A stretch of DNA of 64,000 nucleotides, taken from contig NZ_CP015622.1 of the NCBI RefSeq assembly GCF_001643015.1, positions 2,183,358 to 2,247,357 on the forward strand, in the 5' to 3' direction. How positions within the stretch are numbered: the first letter of the stretch is position 1; every line of letters starts with the position of its first letter. The notes beneath the pieces were generated by a model, which saw only the letters and a program-made list of their open reading frames with translations, was not told where the DNA came from and made no database searches. This DNA is from Corynebacterium crudilactis (lineage in GTDB: Bacteria; Actinomycetota; Actinomycetes; Mycobacteriales; Mycobacteriaceae). This document shows positions 53,829-62,354 of this stretch, piece after piece. Made by a program: the position numbers and the translations under genes.

Positions 53829-54440
53829 ATGAGCTCCACGCTCGCACGGAAGGCCTCAGGCGACAATTCCAATAAAGCAAAGCCTGGATTACTTAAACGT
53901 GTGTTCCAATTCCTCACTCACCCACCTCGTAAACAAGTGGACAATAGTCTGGCTGATATCCGCGAAGGCCTAGGTCTAGAGCTCGGCGGCCCAGAAGAAA
54001 ACGCTAAAGGAGAAGATTCCTCCCCTGTTTTGCATGAAACAACAGAAATTTCTGTTGTTCCTACCGAATCCATGGCACGACTCATCTTCTATGCACCAGA
54101 CATGGACGGACAGGCAGACCCTGGTGAGGTTGTCTGGATTTGGGCTCCAGCAGACGGTCCACAGCAACCGCCGCGCGAACGTGCCATCGTAGTGGTTGGC
54201 CGAAACCGAAACGCCATCCTTGGCCTCCTCATCTCATGCAATCCTGCTCATCGTACTGACGATGATTGGATTGATATCGGCTCTGGCAGCTGGGATCCCC
54301 GTGGCCGACAAAGCTGGGTTCGTTTAGACCGCATTTTGGAAGTATCCGAGCTGGGCATTACACGTCAAGGAACAGTTATCCCTCAAGGCCGATTTGAACG
54401 CATTGCCAATCGCCTACGCAATGATTTCGGTTGGCTCTAA
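53829..54440 (+). CDS. PemK/MazF-like protein without a visible antitoxin
   Basis: 203 aa. Residues ~1-75 are a basic/acidic low-complexity leader with a short helix; the C-terminal ~120 residues follow the actinobacterial PemK-like pattern: ADPGEVVWIWAP, RERAIVVVGR, GLLISCNPAHRTDDDWIDIGSG, GRQSWVRLDRILEVSE and PQGRFERIANRL. No antitoxin ORF is adjacent; the next gene is rpsT. The N-terminal extension and highly conserved position between lepA and rpsT argue for a domesticated housekeeping role rather than a mobile toxin. ATG 53829 with AAAGGTGAG upstream. Confidence 0.72.
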   Translation: MSSTLARKASGDNSNKAKPGLLKRVFQFLTHPPRKQVDNSLADIREGLGLELGGPEENAKGEDSSPVLHETTEISVVPTESMARLIFYAPDMDGQADPGEVVWIWAPADGPQQPPRERAIVVVGRNRNAILGLLISCNPAHRTDDDWIDIGSGSWDPRGRQSWVRLDRILEVSELGITRQGTVIPQGRFERIANRLRNDFGWL

Positions 54441-54634
54441 CATTTATTTGAATTTTAGACAACACTACTGCTATTCTTGAACGCTGTTGTCCATCTTTGA
54501 TTTGAGCATTTAGTGACATGCGGACAGGACCTTGGGTTCGTTGCGCTTTATGCCAAGCAGCTTCTGCTGCGGGAGAAACATCCATTGATGGGTTTGTACA
54601 CAACTTTAACTAGAAAGTTCAAGAGGTATTTGCG

Positions 54635-54898
54635 ATGGCAAACATCAAGTCTCAGATCAAGCGTAACAAGACCAACGAGAAGGCTCGTCTGCGTAACCAG
54701 GCAGTCCGCTCTTCAGTCCGTACCGAGATCCGCAAGTTCAACGCTGCTATCGAAGCTGGCGACAAGGATGTAGCTCAGGCTCAACTCCGTGTAGCTTCCC
54801 GCGCACTGGACAAGGCAGTCACCAAGGGTGTCTTCCACATCAACAACGCTGCTAACAAGAAGTCCAACATGGCTGGCGCTTTCAACAAGCTCGGCTAA
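54635..54898 (+). CDS. rpsT: 30S ribosomal protein S20
   Basis: 87 aa, Lys/Arg-rich helical protein binding 16S r[24 protein letters not shown] and the C-terminal [20 protein letters not shown] (typical NxxARKKSRL-type end) are diagnostic. AAGAGGT lies about 8 nt before ATG 54635. The 194-bp leader from 54441 has no gene but has GC-rich short repeats (AAGCAGC/GCTGCGGG) that might support leader folding. A strong terminator follows. Confidence 0.97.
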   Translation: MANIKSQIKRNKTNEKARLRNQAVRSSVRTEIRKFNAAIEAGDKDVAQAQLRVASRALDKAVTKGVFHINNAANKKSNMAGAFNKLG

Positions 54899-54909
54899 TT
54901 TTTGGCTTT

Positions 54910-54953
54910 AAAAGTGGCTCTGATATCTTTCACAAGATATCAGAGCCACTTTT
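54910..54953. terminator. rpsT terminator, 20-bp stem
   Basis: Arms 54910-54929 and 54934-54953 pair perfectly around a 4-nt loop and end in T-runs on both strands. It lies between rpsT and the convergent RhtB-family gene, serving both. Confidence 0.92.
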
Positions 54954-54966
54954 TCTTTCCCTGTAA

Positions 54967-55638
54967 CTATCCCAACAGCCCGATGATGCCCTCATAAATA
55001 AGAGTGACACCAACGACGAGGAAGACAGCTCCAGCCACAAGATCGAACCATGGCCCGGCGCGCAGCATTGTTTTCCGCACTCGTTCCGTGGACACGATGA
55101 TGCACACTGCTGAAAAGGTGAGGAAGGTTTGAGCCAAAATGGCAACGATAATTCCTAGTGCCAGCAGCGGTGATGGATGTGCGGGCATTAAAGGTGCCAA
55201 AATAGCAGCAAAATACATTACCACTTTGGGGTTAGATAGATTGGTTGCCAATCCTTGCCGGTAGACCTGTGTGCGGGTGCCAAGGGCGTCAACGGCATCT
55301 GGGATCGGTCTTGCATCGGCGTTAAAACGAAACTGGCGGGCGTCGATAAGCTCCTGTCCTGCGGAACGCAGCAGTTTGTATCCCATAAAGCTCAGGTATG
55401 TACCGCCCACTAATTGGATGATGCCAAGAATTGAGGGGTATGTGGAAAGCAGCGCTGCTGCGCCTACAACAGTTAATGTCACCCATACGGTGAGCCCGGT
55501 GACGATACCTGCCACGCCGGCAATTGCATGTGCTCTTGACCGCGAAGCCAGGCGAAGCAGGAAGAATGAATCAGGACCCGGTGATAAACTGCCCACTAAA
55601 TTGAGCAGAATCAGAGTTCCAAAGGCGGTCCATTCCAC
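54967..55638 (-). CDS. LysE/RhtB-family amino acid exporter
   Basis: 223 aa, five or six helices. NLVGSLSPGPDSFFLLRLASRSR (core SPGPDSFFLLR) near residues 13-33, and LATNLSNPKVVMYFAAILAPL (core NLSNPKVVMYF) at about 125-145, are family signatures. Exports amino acids such as homoserine or threonine; C. glutamicum annotation at this position is RhtB-like. The gene is 4 bp after the ankyrin-repeat gene stop and in the same direction. Confidence 0.87.
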   Translation of the reverse strand: MEWTAFGTLILLNLVGSLSPGPDSFFLLRLASRSRAHAIAGVAGIVTGLTVWVTLTVVGAAALLSTYPSILGIIQLVGGTYLSFMGYKLLRSAGQELIDARQFRFNADARPIPDAVDALGTRTQVYRQGLATNLSNPKVVMYFAAILAPLMPAHPSPLLALGIIVAILAQTFLTFSAVCIIVSTERVRKTMLRAGPWFDLVAGAVFLVVGVTLIYEGIIGLLG

Positions 55639-55642
55639 TGCC

Positions 55643-56044
55643 CTATGACTCGAAACGAGCTACGAGATCCTCGCGACCAAACATTTTTGCAGTGTCCGTA
55701 GCGTTTGGAATTCCAGCTTGTGGGTCTGCTCCTGCAGATAATAATGCCTCAATGACATCTTCTTCTTTTTTGAAGATAGCGCCTGCCAACGGGGTCTGGT
55801 TGCGGTTATTTACGCGGTTCACGTCTGCACCACGTGCAATGAGAGCCTGCACGACATCAGCGTGACCTGCATATGCAGCAAGCATGAGCAAAGTGTTGCC
55901 ATCTTGGTTTGAGAGATTGGCATCAACGCCGTTATCTACATAAGCACCTAGGGTAGCTGCTGATTCTGCTCCCCCTTCACGCGCCAATCCGAAGATTTTG
56001 GTTACCAATTCTTGAACATCATCAGGTAGTTGTGATTGCGTCAT
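55643..56044 (-). CDS. Ankyrin-repeat protein
   Basis: 133 aa with three ankyrin repeats, about residues 37-70 (DGNTLLMLAAYAGHADVVQALIARGADV), 71-103 (NRNQTPLAGAIFKKEEDVIEALLSAGADP) and a partial third (IPNATDTAKMFGRED). The leading part (LPDDVQELVTKIFGLAREGG) forms capping helices. A cytosolic binding protein without enzymatic motif. It is placed between holA and rhtB-like in the same direction, so the three may be cotranscribed. Confidence 0.85.
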   Translation of the reverse strand: MTQSQLPDDVQELVTKIFGLAREGGAESAATLGAYVDNGVDANLSNQDGNTLLMLAAYAGHADVVQALIARGADVNRVNNRNQTPLAGAIFKKEEDVIEALLSAGADPQAGIPNATDTAKMFGREDLVARFES

Positions 56045-56075
56045 AGTGCTTCATCTTACCTTCCTGAATTAATCA

Positions 56076-57071
56076 CTAACGCCTAGCTAGCTCTGCGACT
56101 TTTCGGACTGCAGATTCAATAGCAAATTCAGCATCGCCGCTTTGGCCTTTCACAGCAGCATCAAGATCAGCCATGAGGATCACAGCTTCACTAACGGAAT
56201 CTCCAGACCAGTTTCTTGCCACTTTGGCGGTTTTCTCCACAATAAAAGGTGGCATGCCTAGTTCTTTGGAAAGCTCAAATCCATTGATTCGGCCACGTGT
56301 GGAATACAGCCGGGCTATTTGCCCGACTTTCATGCTCAGTGCTGCTGCCAATGCCACAGGGCTTGTACCTAATTGCAGTGCTCGCCTTGTGCTTGCCACT
56401 GCTTTAGCTACCTGGCCAGCGCATGCGGAATCTGCGATATCAAAACCAGATACCTCTGCGACACCGATATAATAAGCTCGGACTTTTTCCACTGTCACAT
56501 TGCCATTGGTATCTTCCACCAGCTGCGATACTGCCGATGCTAGCTCGCGGAGGTCCGACCCAACGCCTTCCAAGACTGCATGTACAACATCTGGAGTGAC
56601 TTTGGCTTTATGATTTTTGAACTCTTGTTGAACCCAACCTTGGCGTTCACGATCTTTGAGTTTCGCGGCGTCATGTACCACGGCAACCTTTTCGAGCTTT
56701 TTCACCATGGCTTTAGACCGTCCGCCACCAGAATGCAGCACAATCAGATATGTGCCTGGCCCAGGATTAACCGCTGCTGATAAAGCTAAATCCACTGCAT
56801 CTTGACCAGCTTGATCCATATGGGTGAGTACTACTACCCGGTCTTCGGCAAACAGAGAAGGGCTTAGGGCATCGAGTAATTCACCTTGCGTGATCTCACT
56901 GGCTTTGAGTGTAGAGACTTGAAGAGATTCTGCATTATTCATCGATTGCTTGATATCGTGCACGATTTTTATTCGCGCACGCTCACTCAAGAATTCATCC
57001 TCTCCGAGGACGAGATGGACCGAAGGTTGAACTGAAATAGGTGCAGATGCCACATGTCTATCGTGCCACAT
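56076..57071 (-). CDS. holA: DNA polymerase III delta subunit
   Basis: 331 aa, clamp-loader delta subunit that opens the beta clamp. Seen: HLVLGEDEFLSERARIKIV at the start of the AAA-type domain, LSPSLFAEDRVVVLTHMDQAG, AFRDxLK-like KLKDRERQGWVQQEF, and the C-terminal collar with ALSMKVGQIARLYSTRG and PPFIVEKTAKVARNW. As is typical, there is no Walker A. ATG 57071 was chosen, 6 bp after the comEC stop; a GTG at 57053 lacks any site. The comEC-holA-ankyrin arrangement is conserved in mycobacteria (Rv2413c region). Confidence 0.92.
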   Translation of the reverse strand: MWHDRHVASAPISVQPSVHLVLGEDEFLSERARIKIVHDIKQSMNNAESLQVSTLKASEITQGELLDALSPSLFAEDRVVVLTHMDQAGQDAVDLALSAAVNPGPGTYLIVLHSGGGRSKAMVKKLEKVAVVHDAAKLKDRERQGWVQQEFKNHKAKVTPDVVHAVLEGVGSDLRELASAVSQLVEDTNGNVTVEKVRAYYIGVAEVSGFDIADSACAGQVAKAVASTRRALQLGTSPVALAAALSMKVGQIARLYSTRGRINGFELSKELGMPPFIVEKTAKVARNWSGDSVSEAVILMADLDAAVKGQSGDAEFAIESAVRKVAELARR

Positions 57072-57077
57072 GTGGTT

Positions 57078-58742
57078 CTAGAATCTCCCGTCCGCTGCAT
57101 GCTGAGTGCCATCTACATGCAGAGTCACGTCCCCATCGCGGTAGGGAAAAAGTACGGGGATTCCTTCTTTGGTGATCGTAGGCCGGTCAGAACTCAATCC
57201 TGAAGGATCTTCCACAATGATCAATTCTTTATCGCGAGCTACATCGGCAATCTCTGATACCTCAGCGATCACGACAAAACGTACTGTGCTGGGATCTATC
57301 TGCGCAGGTAGTTTGTTATGCCACATGCCAAACGCAAAGAACAGCAGACTCCCGATGAGAAGTTCTCGCACAAATCCTTGATGCAAGGCCACCACGATCC
57401 ATAGTCCTATAACGCATGCCCATGCGATACCCAACCATCCGGCGGCAACCTCCACCGTGGCATGAGGCAATTGCTGGCACCACTGAGCTACATGGTGAAT
57501 CCACCAGGTGAATGGTTCAATGATTTTTAAAAGTGGGTATTCCACCGGCCACGGCAACAAACTAGCTAAGACTGCAATAAGTCCCAGCAGTGTAATGGGT
57601 GGAACTGCGATGTCGACCAACACATTGGCCAAAACCGCGACTAACGAGACTTGACGGGCCATCAACGCAATGATGGGGATAGTGACTAGATCTGCGGCGA
57701 TGGCAACGGTCAGCGCTCTCACGAGGATATCGGGAGTATGCCACCGAGACAGTGGCGGCCCCAATGCTCGGTAGAGCAATGGATAGAGCATGACGATGCC
57801 TGCGGTAGCCGCGCACGAGAGTAAAAAGCCATAATGCACAGCCAGATTTGAATCATAAAAGAGCAAAAAAATCACCGCCAAACTCAGACCTTGTATGGGT
57901 TCCATGCGGGAGGAATTGATAATGGCTAATAGGCCCACAAGTCCTGTGACAGAGGCTCTTAAAACGCTTGGTTCAAACCCCACTAAGGAGACAAAAATAG
58001 CCAAAGATACAAGCGCGACTGCAACCCGCACGCGTGGTCCTACCGTCAAGAAATAAGACAAGAGCACCACAGCAGATACCACAATGGCTACGTTGCTGCC
58101 GCTTACGGCGGACAGATGAGAAAGTCCGGTATCAATATAGGTTTGGCTCTCTAGAGGGTCTTGCAGTCGAGTATCCCCCAACACCATGCCGGGTAATAAT
58201 CCTTGCGAAGACTCCCCCACGCTTGATTCAACGGCATACGCAAACCCATCTCTGACATGATTTACCCAAGCGCTATAGCCAGTGGCTGCTTCAACTACAT
58301 CGATGTCTTCTGCGGAGATAACGATGTCGCCAACGCCTGGAAAACTATCTGTTTGTACGCGACCTGAAACAGCGATCAAGGAGGCCTTTTCAATTGCCTC
58401 ATCACCTGAGTAAAACAATGGTATCGGTGTTGGATACCCCGCAACCCGGAAACTAATCAGTTGATCACCGCTAGCTAAAACTTTAATAGTTTCAGCGTTA
58501 CCTACCCAGGTCTGCGGAGGGGGAAATTCACGCGCACTGTGTATGCGTAGTGCTGCCATCAGCGTTGCACCAGCGCTTAATGCTCCGATAACTAGTGTTT
58601 GTCCCCACAACTTGAACACACAAGAAACCAGGACAGCAACGCATAAAAGCCCTGCTGATATCTTCCACGTGCCACTAAGGATCAGTGCCGCCACTGCCAT
58701 CCACATCACCGCGGCAGCTGGGATAAGACGCAATTCAGTCAT
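57078..58742 (-). CDS. comEC: ComEC/Rec2-type DNA channel, lacking the C-terminal MBL domain
   Basis: 554 aa. N-terminal DUF4131 (OB-like) domain (about 30-185), then the ComEC competence domain (about 190-470) with GMVLGDTRLQDP, DTGLSHLSAVSGSNVAIVVS (core SGLxHLxAVSGSN) and about ten helices. The family commonly extends to about 750 aa with a metallo-beta-lactamase nuclease domain; here it stops after about 80 residues (VRFVVIAEVSEIADVARDKEL...), with no H-x-H-x-D-H motif. It overlaps comEA by 4 bp. It would translocate single-stranded DNA in competence; natural competence is not established in this species. Confidence 0.88.
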   Translation of the reverse strand: MTELRLIPAAAVMWMAVAALILSGTWKISAGLLCVAVLVSCVFKLWGQTLVIGALSAGATLMAALRIHSAREFPPPQTWVGNAETIKVLASGDQLISFRVAGYPTPIPLFYSGDEAIEKASLIAVSGRVQTDSFPGVGDIVISAEDIDVVEAATGYSAWVNHVRDGFAYAVESSVGESSQGLLPGMVLGDTRLQDPLESQTYIDTGLSHLSAVSGSNVAIVVSAVVLLSYFLTVGPRVRVAVALVSLAIFVSLVGFEPSVLRASVTGLVGLLAIINSSRMEPIQGLSLAVIFLLFYDSNLAVHYGFLLSCAATAGIVMLYPLLYRALGPPLSRWHTPDILVRALTVAIAADLVTIPIIALMARQVSLVAVLANVLVDIAVPPITLLGLIAVLASLLPWPVEYPLLKIIEPFTWWIHHVAQWCQQLPHATVEVAAGWLGIAWACVIGLWIVVALHQGFVRELLIGSLLFFAFGMWHNKLPAQIDPSTVRFVVIAEVSEIADVARDKELIIVEDPSGLSSDRPTITKEGIPVLFPYRDGDVTLHVDGTQHAADGRF

Positions 58743-59395
58743 GGAACTACCAATGGAGAAAGCTGTTCAAACTTAGACGGCCCAATTCCTTTGACTTGAA
58801 GTAGATCTTCCACGGAGCTAAAACCACCGTTGGTATCTCGGAAATCAAGGATTGTTTGAGCTGTCTTTTCACCTACTCCAGGCAGGCTCACCAGATCAGC
58901 AAGCGTGGCGGTATTAAGGGAAATCAGCCCCGAACTAGATCCACTAGGTTCCCCGTGCGCTTCTTGTGGTGGTGCTTCGCCGATGGCAAGAACATGAATC
59001 TGGGTGCCGTCGATAAGCACTTGCGCCAAGTTGAGCGCCGTCAGATCGGCGTCTGGCAAGGCGCCTGCAACCCCTAAGGCATCTGCCACCCTCGAGCCTT
59101 CAGCAAGCGTGACCAGGCCGGGTTTTGATACATGCCCAACCACCGAGACCACCAGCTTCGAACTAGGAGCTGGCGTTTGATACGTTTCTGCCAAGGCTGC
59201 CATGGTGGGTGGAGCTGCCGGTTTATCCCGACTAAGAAACCATCCAGCCAACGCCACCATGACAATAATGCACACGATGATCGCATGCTTGAGAGAGATC
59301 TGAAATCGTGGTGTGGGATAGTTAACGCGCATGAGGTCTTCTGTGCCCGTGGGCTGGGTCAGACCTTTGAGTCGCGCTGCAATATCCGGCTTCAT
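58739..59395 (-). CDS. comEA: ComEA-like DNA-binding membrane protein
   Basis: 218 aa. A helix at about 34-52 (HAIIVCIIVMVALAGWFL) anchors it; about 77-135 is a SLBB domain (VVGHVSKPGLVTLAEGSRVADALGVAGAL); about 152-218 is the HhH motif pair (SLNTATLADLVSLPGVGEKTA then FRDTNGGFSSVEDLLQVKGIGPSKFEQL). This matches ComEA of the Gram-positive type, which binds DNA at the cell surface for transfer to ComEC. It is upstream in the comEA-comEC-holA operon. Confidence 0.92.
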   Translation of the reverse strand: MKPDIAARLKGLTQPTGTEDLMRVNYPTPRFQISLKHAIIVCIIVMVALAGWFLSRDKPAAPPTMAALAETYQTPAPSSKLVVSVVGHVSKPGLVTLAEGSRVADALGVAGALPDADLTALNLAQVLIDGTQIHVLAIGEAPPQEAHGEPSGSSSGLISLNTATLADLVSLPGVGEKTAQTILDFRDTNGGFSSVEDLLQVKGIGPSKFEQLSPLVVP

Positions 59396-59458
59396 GCTGC
59401 ACAGGCTAGATGTAACCGCGCAATTACCCTACTGGGGCAACATAAAAGCTGTGGATAG

Positions 59459-60283
59459 TTATTTCGTACCCGGTTTTCCTGTGGATAACTCAGGTGTCTC
59501 ATTGGCAAACACAGCAGATACTGATACCGCGCCTGGACCAGAATGCACAGCTAGGGTTGGATCAATATCCACAAGCATGAAGCTTGAGCCCTCTGGCAGG
59601 GATTTCTCCAACAAATCTCCCAATTGTTTTGCTGCTTCACGGGCTTCATTTTGCCCGATAGCGATAAAAACAGGTTGGCCTTCAGCACGAATTTGTGCCA
59701 ATTCCACCAACTTGGCAAACGCTTTAGATTGGGTACGTGTTTTCGCAGCAAGTTCCATCCGGCCACCATTAAATCTCATGATGGGGCGGGTAGCTAAAGC
59801 AGTTGATACGACGGCTGTCGCGGTGGATATTCTTCCGGATTTTCTGATTTCATCAATCCGATGCAGATAAATCCAGGTTTCTGAACGTTTTAATGTATCC
59901 ACAGCAATGTCGTAGCAGTCCTGCAGCGATGCACCATCTTTAGCCATTCGTGCAGCGGCCATAGCTGCTGCACCGACAGCCATACCAAGTGAACAGGTAT
60001 CCACAACACGTACTAAGCCATCGTCAAACACTGCGGCTGCAGTCACTGCGGAAGACCAGGTGGATGATAATTCTTTAGAAATATGCAGTGCAAGAACGCC
60101 ATCATCGCCACCGCGTTCTAGTTGACGTGCATAGCTGGCAGCGAGCTCCAGCGAAGATAACCCTGAAGTACTGCGATCTTCGCCATCATTCATCACGTGT
60201 AGATTAACCACCGTGATGTCTAGCTCCTCTGCCACCGGCAACGGCAGACACGAAGAGGAATCAACAATTATCCGAACCGGCAT
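59459..60283 (-). CDS. DegV family fatty-acid-binding protein
   Basis: 274 aa. DSSSCLPLPVAEELDITVVNLHV at the N-terminus, RSTSGLSS, GVLALHISKELSSTWSSA and TCSLGMAVGAAAMAAARMA (core SLGMAVGAAA) are DegV signatures. DegV (FakB) proteins bind fatty acids and in many bacteria hand them to FakA kinase; no FakA is adjacent. The same neighbour order occurs in M. tuberculosis (Rv2417c). It starts 34 bp after the gpgP stop. Confidence 0.92.
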   Translation of the reverse strand: MPVRIIVDSSSCLPLPVAEELDITVVNLHVMNDGEDRSTSGLSSLELAASYARQLERGGDDGVLALHISKELSSTWSSAVTAAAVFDDGLVRVVDTCSLGMAVGAAAMAAARMAKDGASLQDCYDIAVDTLKRSETWIYLHRIDEIRKSGRISTATAVVSTALATRPIMRFNGGRMELAAKTRTQSKAFAKLVELAQIRAEGQPVFIAIGQNEAREAAKQLGDLLEKSLPEGSSFMLVDIDPTLAVHSGPGAVSVSAVFANETPELSTGKPGTK

Positions 60284-60317
60284 CTCGTCGTGCCCTCCTA
60301 CTTCGCGTTAACAACTC

Positions 60318-61028
60318 TTATTGTGTGACACCCATGTTCCAACCGTCGAGATACCATTGGGCATTCTCCACGTTGGTGCCATTAAATTGAGGGCTCTTGG
60401 ACACGGGAGAAGACAATTTGAGATCGTCTTCCGGGTTTTCACTACCAGCATAATAGCGAGGACGTGCTGTTAGTTGTGCCCAGCAGGTATTTCCTAAACC
60501 GGAAAACATGGGATACTGCTCAAAATCTAAATCAAGCAGATTCGAAGTCAGCGCATTGATCGTGCCACCGTGGGCCACAATCAACACGGTTCCTTGATCC
60601 CAATCATCAAGAGAGACCATGAGCTCATCCACCATCTGGCGTGCCCGGCGCGCCACATCTACGCGAGATTCGCCTCCTGGCGGAGCCCACTGAGGATCGT
60701 GTCGCCATTGCGCACGCGCACCGGGATAAGCAAGATCGACCTCTGAGTGAGTCTTTGCTTGCCACTCGCCCAGGTGTGTCTCCCGCAGACGCTTATCGAC
60801 GCGCACGTCCGCGTCGATAAGCGTTGCAACCGCCTGTGCGGTGTTGCGCGCACGGGAAAGATCTGAGCTGAACACATGCGTGATGTTGTTTTTTACCAGC
60901 ACAGAAGCTGCGCTTGCCGCCTGTTGAAGACCTAAGTCAGACAACTCGGTGTCCAATTGTCCCTGCATACGGGACGTGGCGTTATATTCAGTCTGCCCAT
61001 GTCGGAGCAGAATCAGGCGACGAGTCAC
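60318..61028 (-). CDS. gpgP: Glucosyl-3-phosphoglycerate phosphatase-like histidine phosphatase
   Basis: 236 aa from GTG 61028, with AGAGGT upstream. LILLRHGQTEYNATSRMQG has the RHG catalytic His (about 9) typical of the histidine phosphatase superfamily, and VLIVAHGGTINAL the second His. The usual annotation is 'phosphoglycerate mutase'. Its position directly after rsfS and nadD, and before degV, matches M. tuberculosis Rv2419c, which is glucosyl-3-phosphoglycerate phosphatase in methylglucose lipopolysaccharide synthesis. By synteny the same reaction is proposed here. A plain broad-specificity phosphatase remains possible. Confidence 0.8.
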   Translation of the reverse strand: MTRRLILLRHGQTEYNATSRMQGQLDTELSDLGLQQAASAASVLVKNNITHVFSSDLSRARNTAQAVATLIDADVRVDKRLRETHLGEWQAKTHSEVDLAYPGARAQWRHDPQWAPPGGESRVDVARRARQMVDELMVSLDDWDQGTVLIVAHGGTINALTSNLLDLDFEQYPMFSGLGNTCWAQLTARPRYYAGSENPEDDLKLSSPVSKSPQFNGTNVENAQWYLDGWNMGVTQ

Positions 61029-61039
61029 AGAATTACCTC

Positions 61040-61513
61040 TTAATCGTCCTCGTAGCCAGGCTCGTATTCAGCTGGCAGCGGTGGCAAATCATTGATGTTA
61101 TCGATGGTGCGGATATCGGTCTCATCAGACCAAGAAGCCTCACGCTTGAAGGTTTCCAAACCTTCGATTTCGATCAATGGGCAATCGCGGTAGAGGCGAT
61201 CCAAACCATAGAACTCACGCTCAGGCTGACGCTGGACGTGAACAACAATCAATCCATAATCAAGCAGAACCCAACGGTTCTCGCGGTTTCCTTCACGACG
61301 CTTTGGCTCAAAACCAGCCTTGGTCATTTCATCTTCGATCTCATCGACGATGGCGCCAACCTGGCGCTCATTATCAGCAGATGCAATGACGAAACAATCA
61401 GTGATTGCGATCATGTCAGAAACGTCGATGACAGCAATGTCATCGGCCTTCTTTTCATCCGCTGCTTTCGCCGCGATAGTCGCGATGCGGATCGACTCTT
61501 CAAGTGCAGACAC
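61040..61513 (-). CDS. rsfS: Ribosome silencing factor RsfS
   Basis: 157 aa from GTG 61513 with AAGGA 5 nt upstream. IAVIDVSDMIAITDCFVIASADNERQV and NRWVLLDYGLIVVHVQRQPEREFYGLDRLY (core WVLLDYGLIVVHV) are the hallmark of the DUF143/RsfS family. It binds ribosomal protein L14 and blocks subunit joining under starvation. The C-terminal extension (TDIRTIDNINDLPPLPAEYE) is actinobacterial. It is in a row with nadD and gpgP, 11 bp before the latter. Confidence 0.93.
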   Translation of the reverse strand: MSALEESIRIATIAAKAADEKKADDIAVIDVSDMIAITDCFVIASADNERQVGAIVDEIEDEMTKAGFEPKRREGNRENRWVLLDYGLIVVHVQRQPEREFYGLDRLYRDCPLIEIEGLETFKREASWSDETDIRTIDNINDLPPLPAEYEPGYEDD

Positions 61514-61661
61514 AAAATTCCTTAAAACAGCTCATGTGGTTCCTCACCCAATTTTAGGGTCCGAACCGACGCTGCGGAGAGATTCCACAACGTCAACTCC
61601 TCCCAGTTTTCCACGAAGGGGGCTGATTCACCTACTTTTGGAAAGAAGTTGAAACTTTCGA

Positions 61662-62324
61662 CTAGCTTTCAGCCGAATTTTGGCCCCGTGGATCCATATC
61701 CAAATCAGATCCTTCTGGTCTGTAGAGCTGACGCTTCGCAATGTATTGCACCACGCCATCAGGGACAAGATACCAAACGGGATGATTTTTACTAGCCCGA
61801 TCCCGACAATCCGTCGAAGAAATAGCCATTGCTGGAATATCCACCAAAGACACCCGATCTTGATGCACCTGCGGGATGATTTCACCATCGAGTTCATAAC
61901 CTGGACGAGTGACACCAACGAAATGCGCCAGCTCGAAAGTTTTTTCCCAATCCCGCCAAGTCACAATCTGAGCAAGAGCATCCGCACCAGTGATGAAGTA
62001 CAACTGCGCATCAGGATACTGCTTGCTCAAATCCTGGAGAGTATCAATGGTGTAGGTATCTCCACCACGATCGATATCCACACGTGAGACGGTAAACCGA
62101 GGATTAGAGGCAGTAGCAATCACTGTCATCAGATAACGGTCTTCTGCAGGGCTAACCTTTTTATTTGCCTTCTGCCATGGCTGCCCAGTGGGAACATACA
62201 CCACCAGATCAAGATCAAACCGATCCGCTACCTCTGAACCTGCAACAAGGTGACCATTATGAATGGGGTCAAATGTGCCACCCATGATGCCGATTCGATC
62301 CCGACGCTTCACCTTTGTAATCAT
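61662..62324 (-). CDS. nadD: Nicotinate-nucleotide adenylyltransferase
   Basis: 220 aa. [21 protein letters not shown] (core [12 protein letters not shown] at about 15-26) is the H-x-G-H nucleotidyltransferase motif, and [23 protein letters not shown] (core ISSTDCR) the ISSTxIR-type one. It converts nicotinate mononucleotide and ATP to deamido-NAD in NAD synthesis. The gene is upstream of rsfS by 148 bp, an operon arrangement conserved from mycobacteria to C. glutamicum. Confidence 0.95.
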   Translation of the reverse strand: MITKVKRRDRIGIMGGTFDPIHNGHLVAGSEVADRFDLDLVVYVPTGQPWQKANKKVSPAEDRYLMTVIATASNPRFTVSRVDIDRGGDTYTIDTLQDLSKQYPDAQLYFITGADALAQIVTWRDWEKTFELAHFVGVTRPGYELDGEIIPQVHQDRVSLVDIPAMAISSTDCRDRASKNHPVWYLVPDGVVQYIAKRQLYRPEGSDLDMDPRGQNSAES

Positions 62325-62354
62325 AAATCGACAGTATATCTCGTGGAGATATGT

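Noticed and set aside
54441..54634. A small gene in the rpsT leader
   Set aside because: The only short frames lack start signals and stop early; the region is more likely an untranslated leader.
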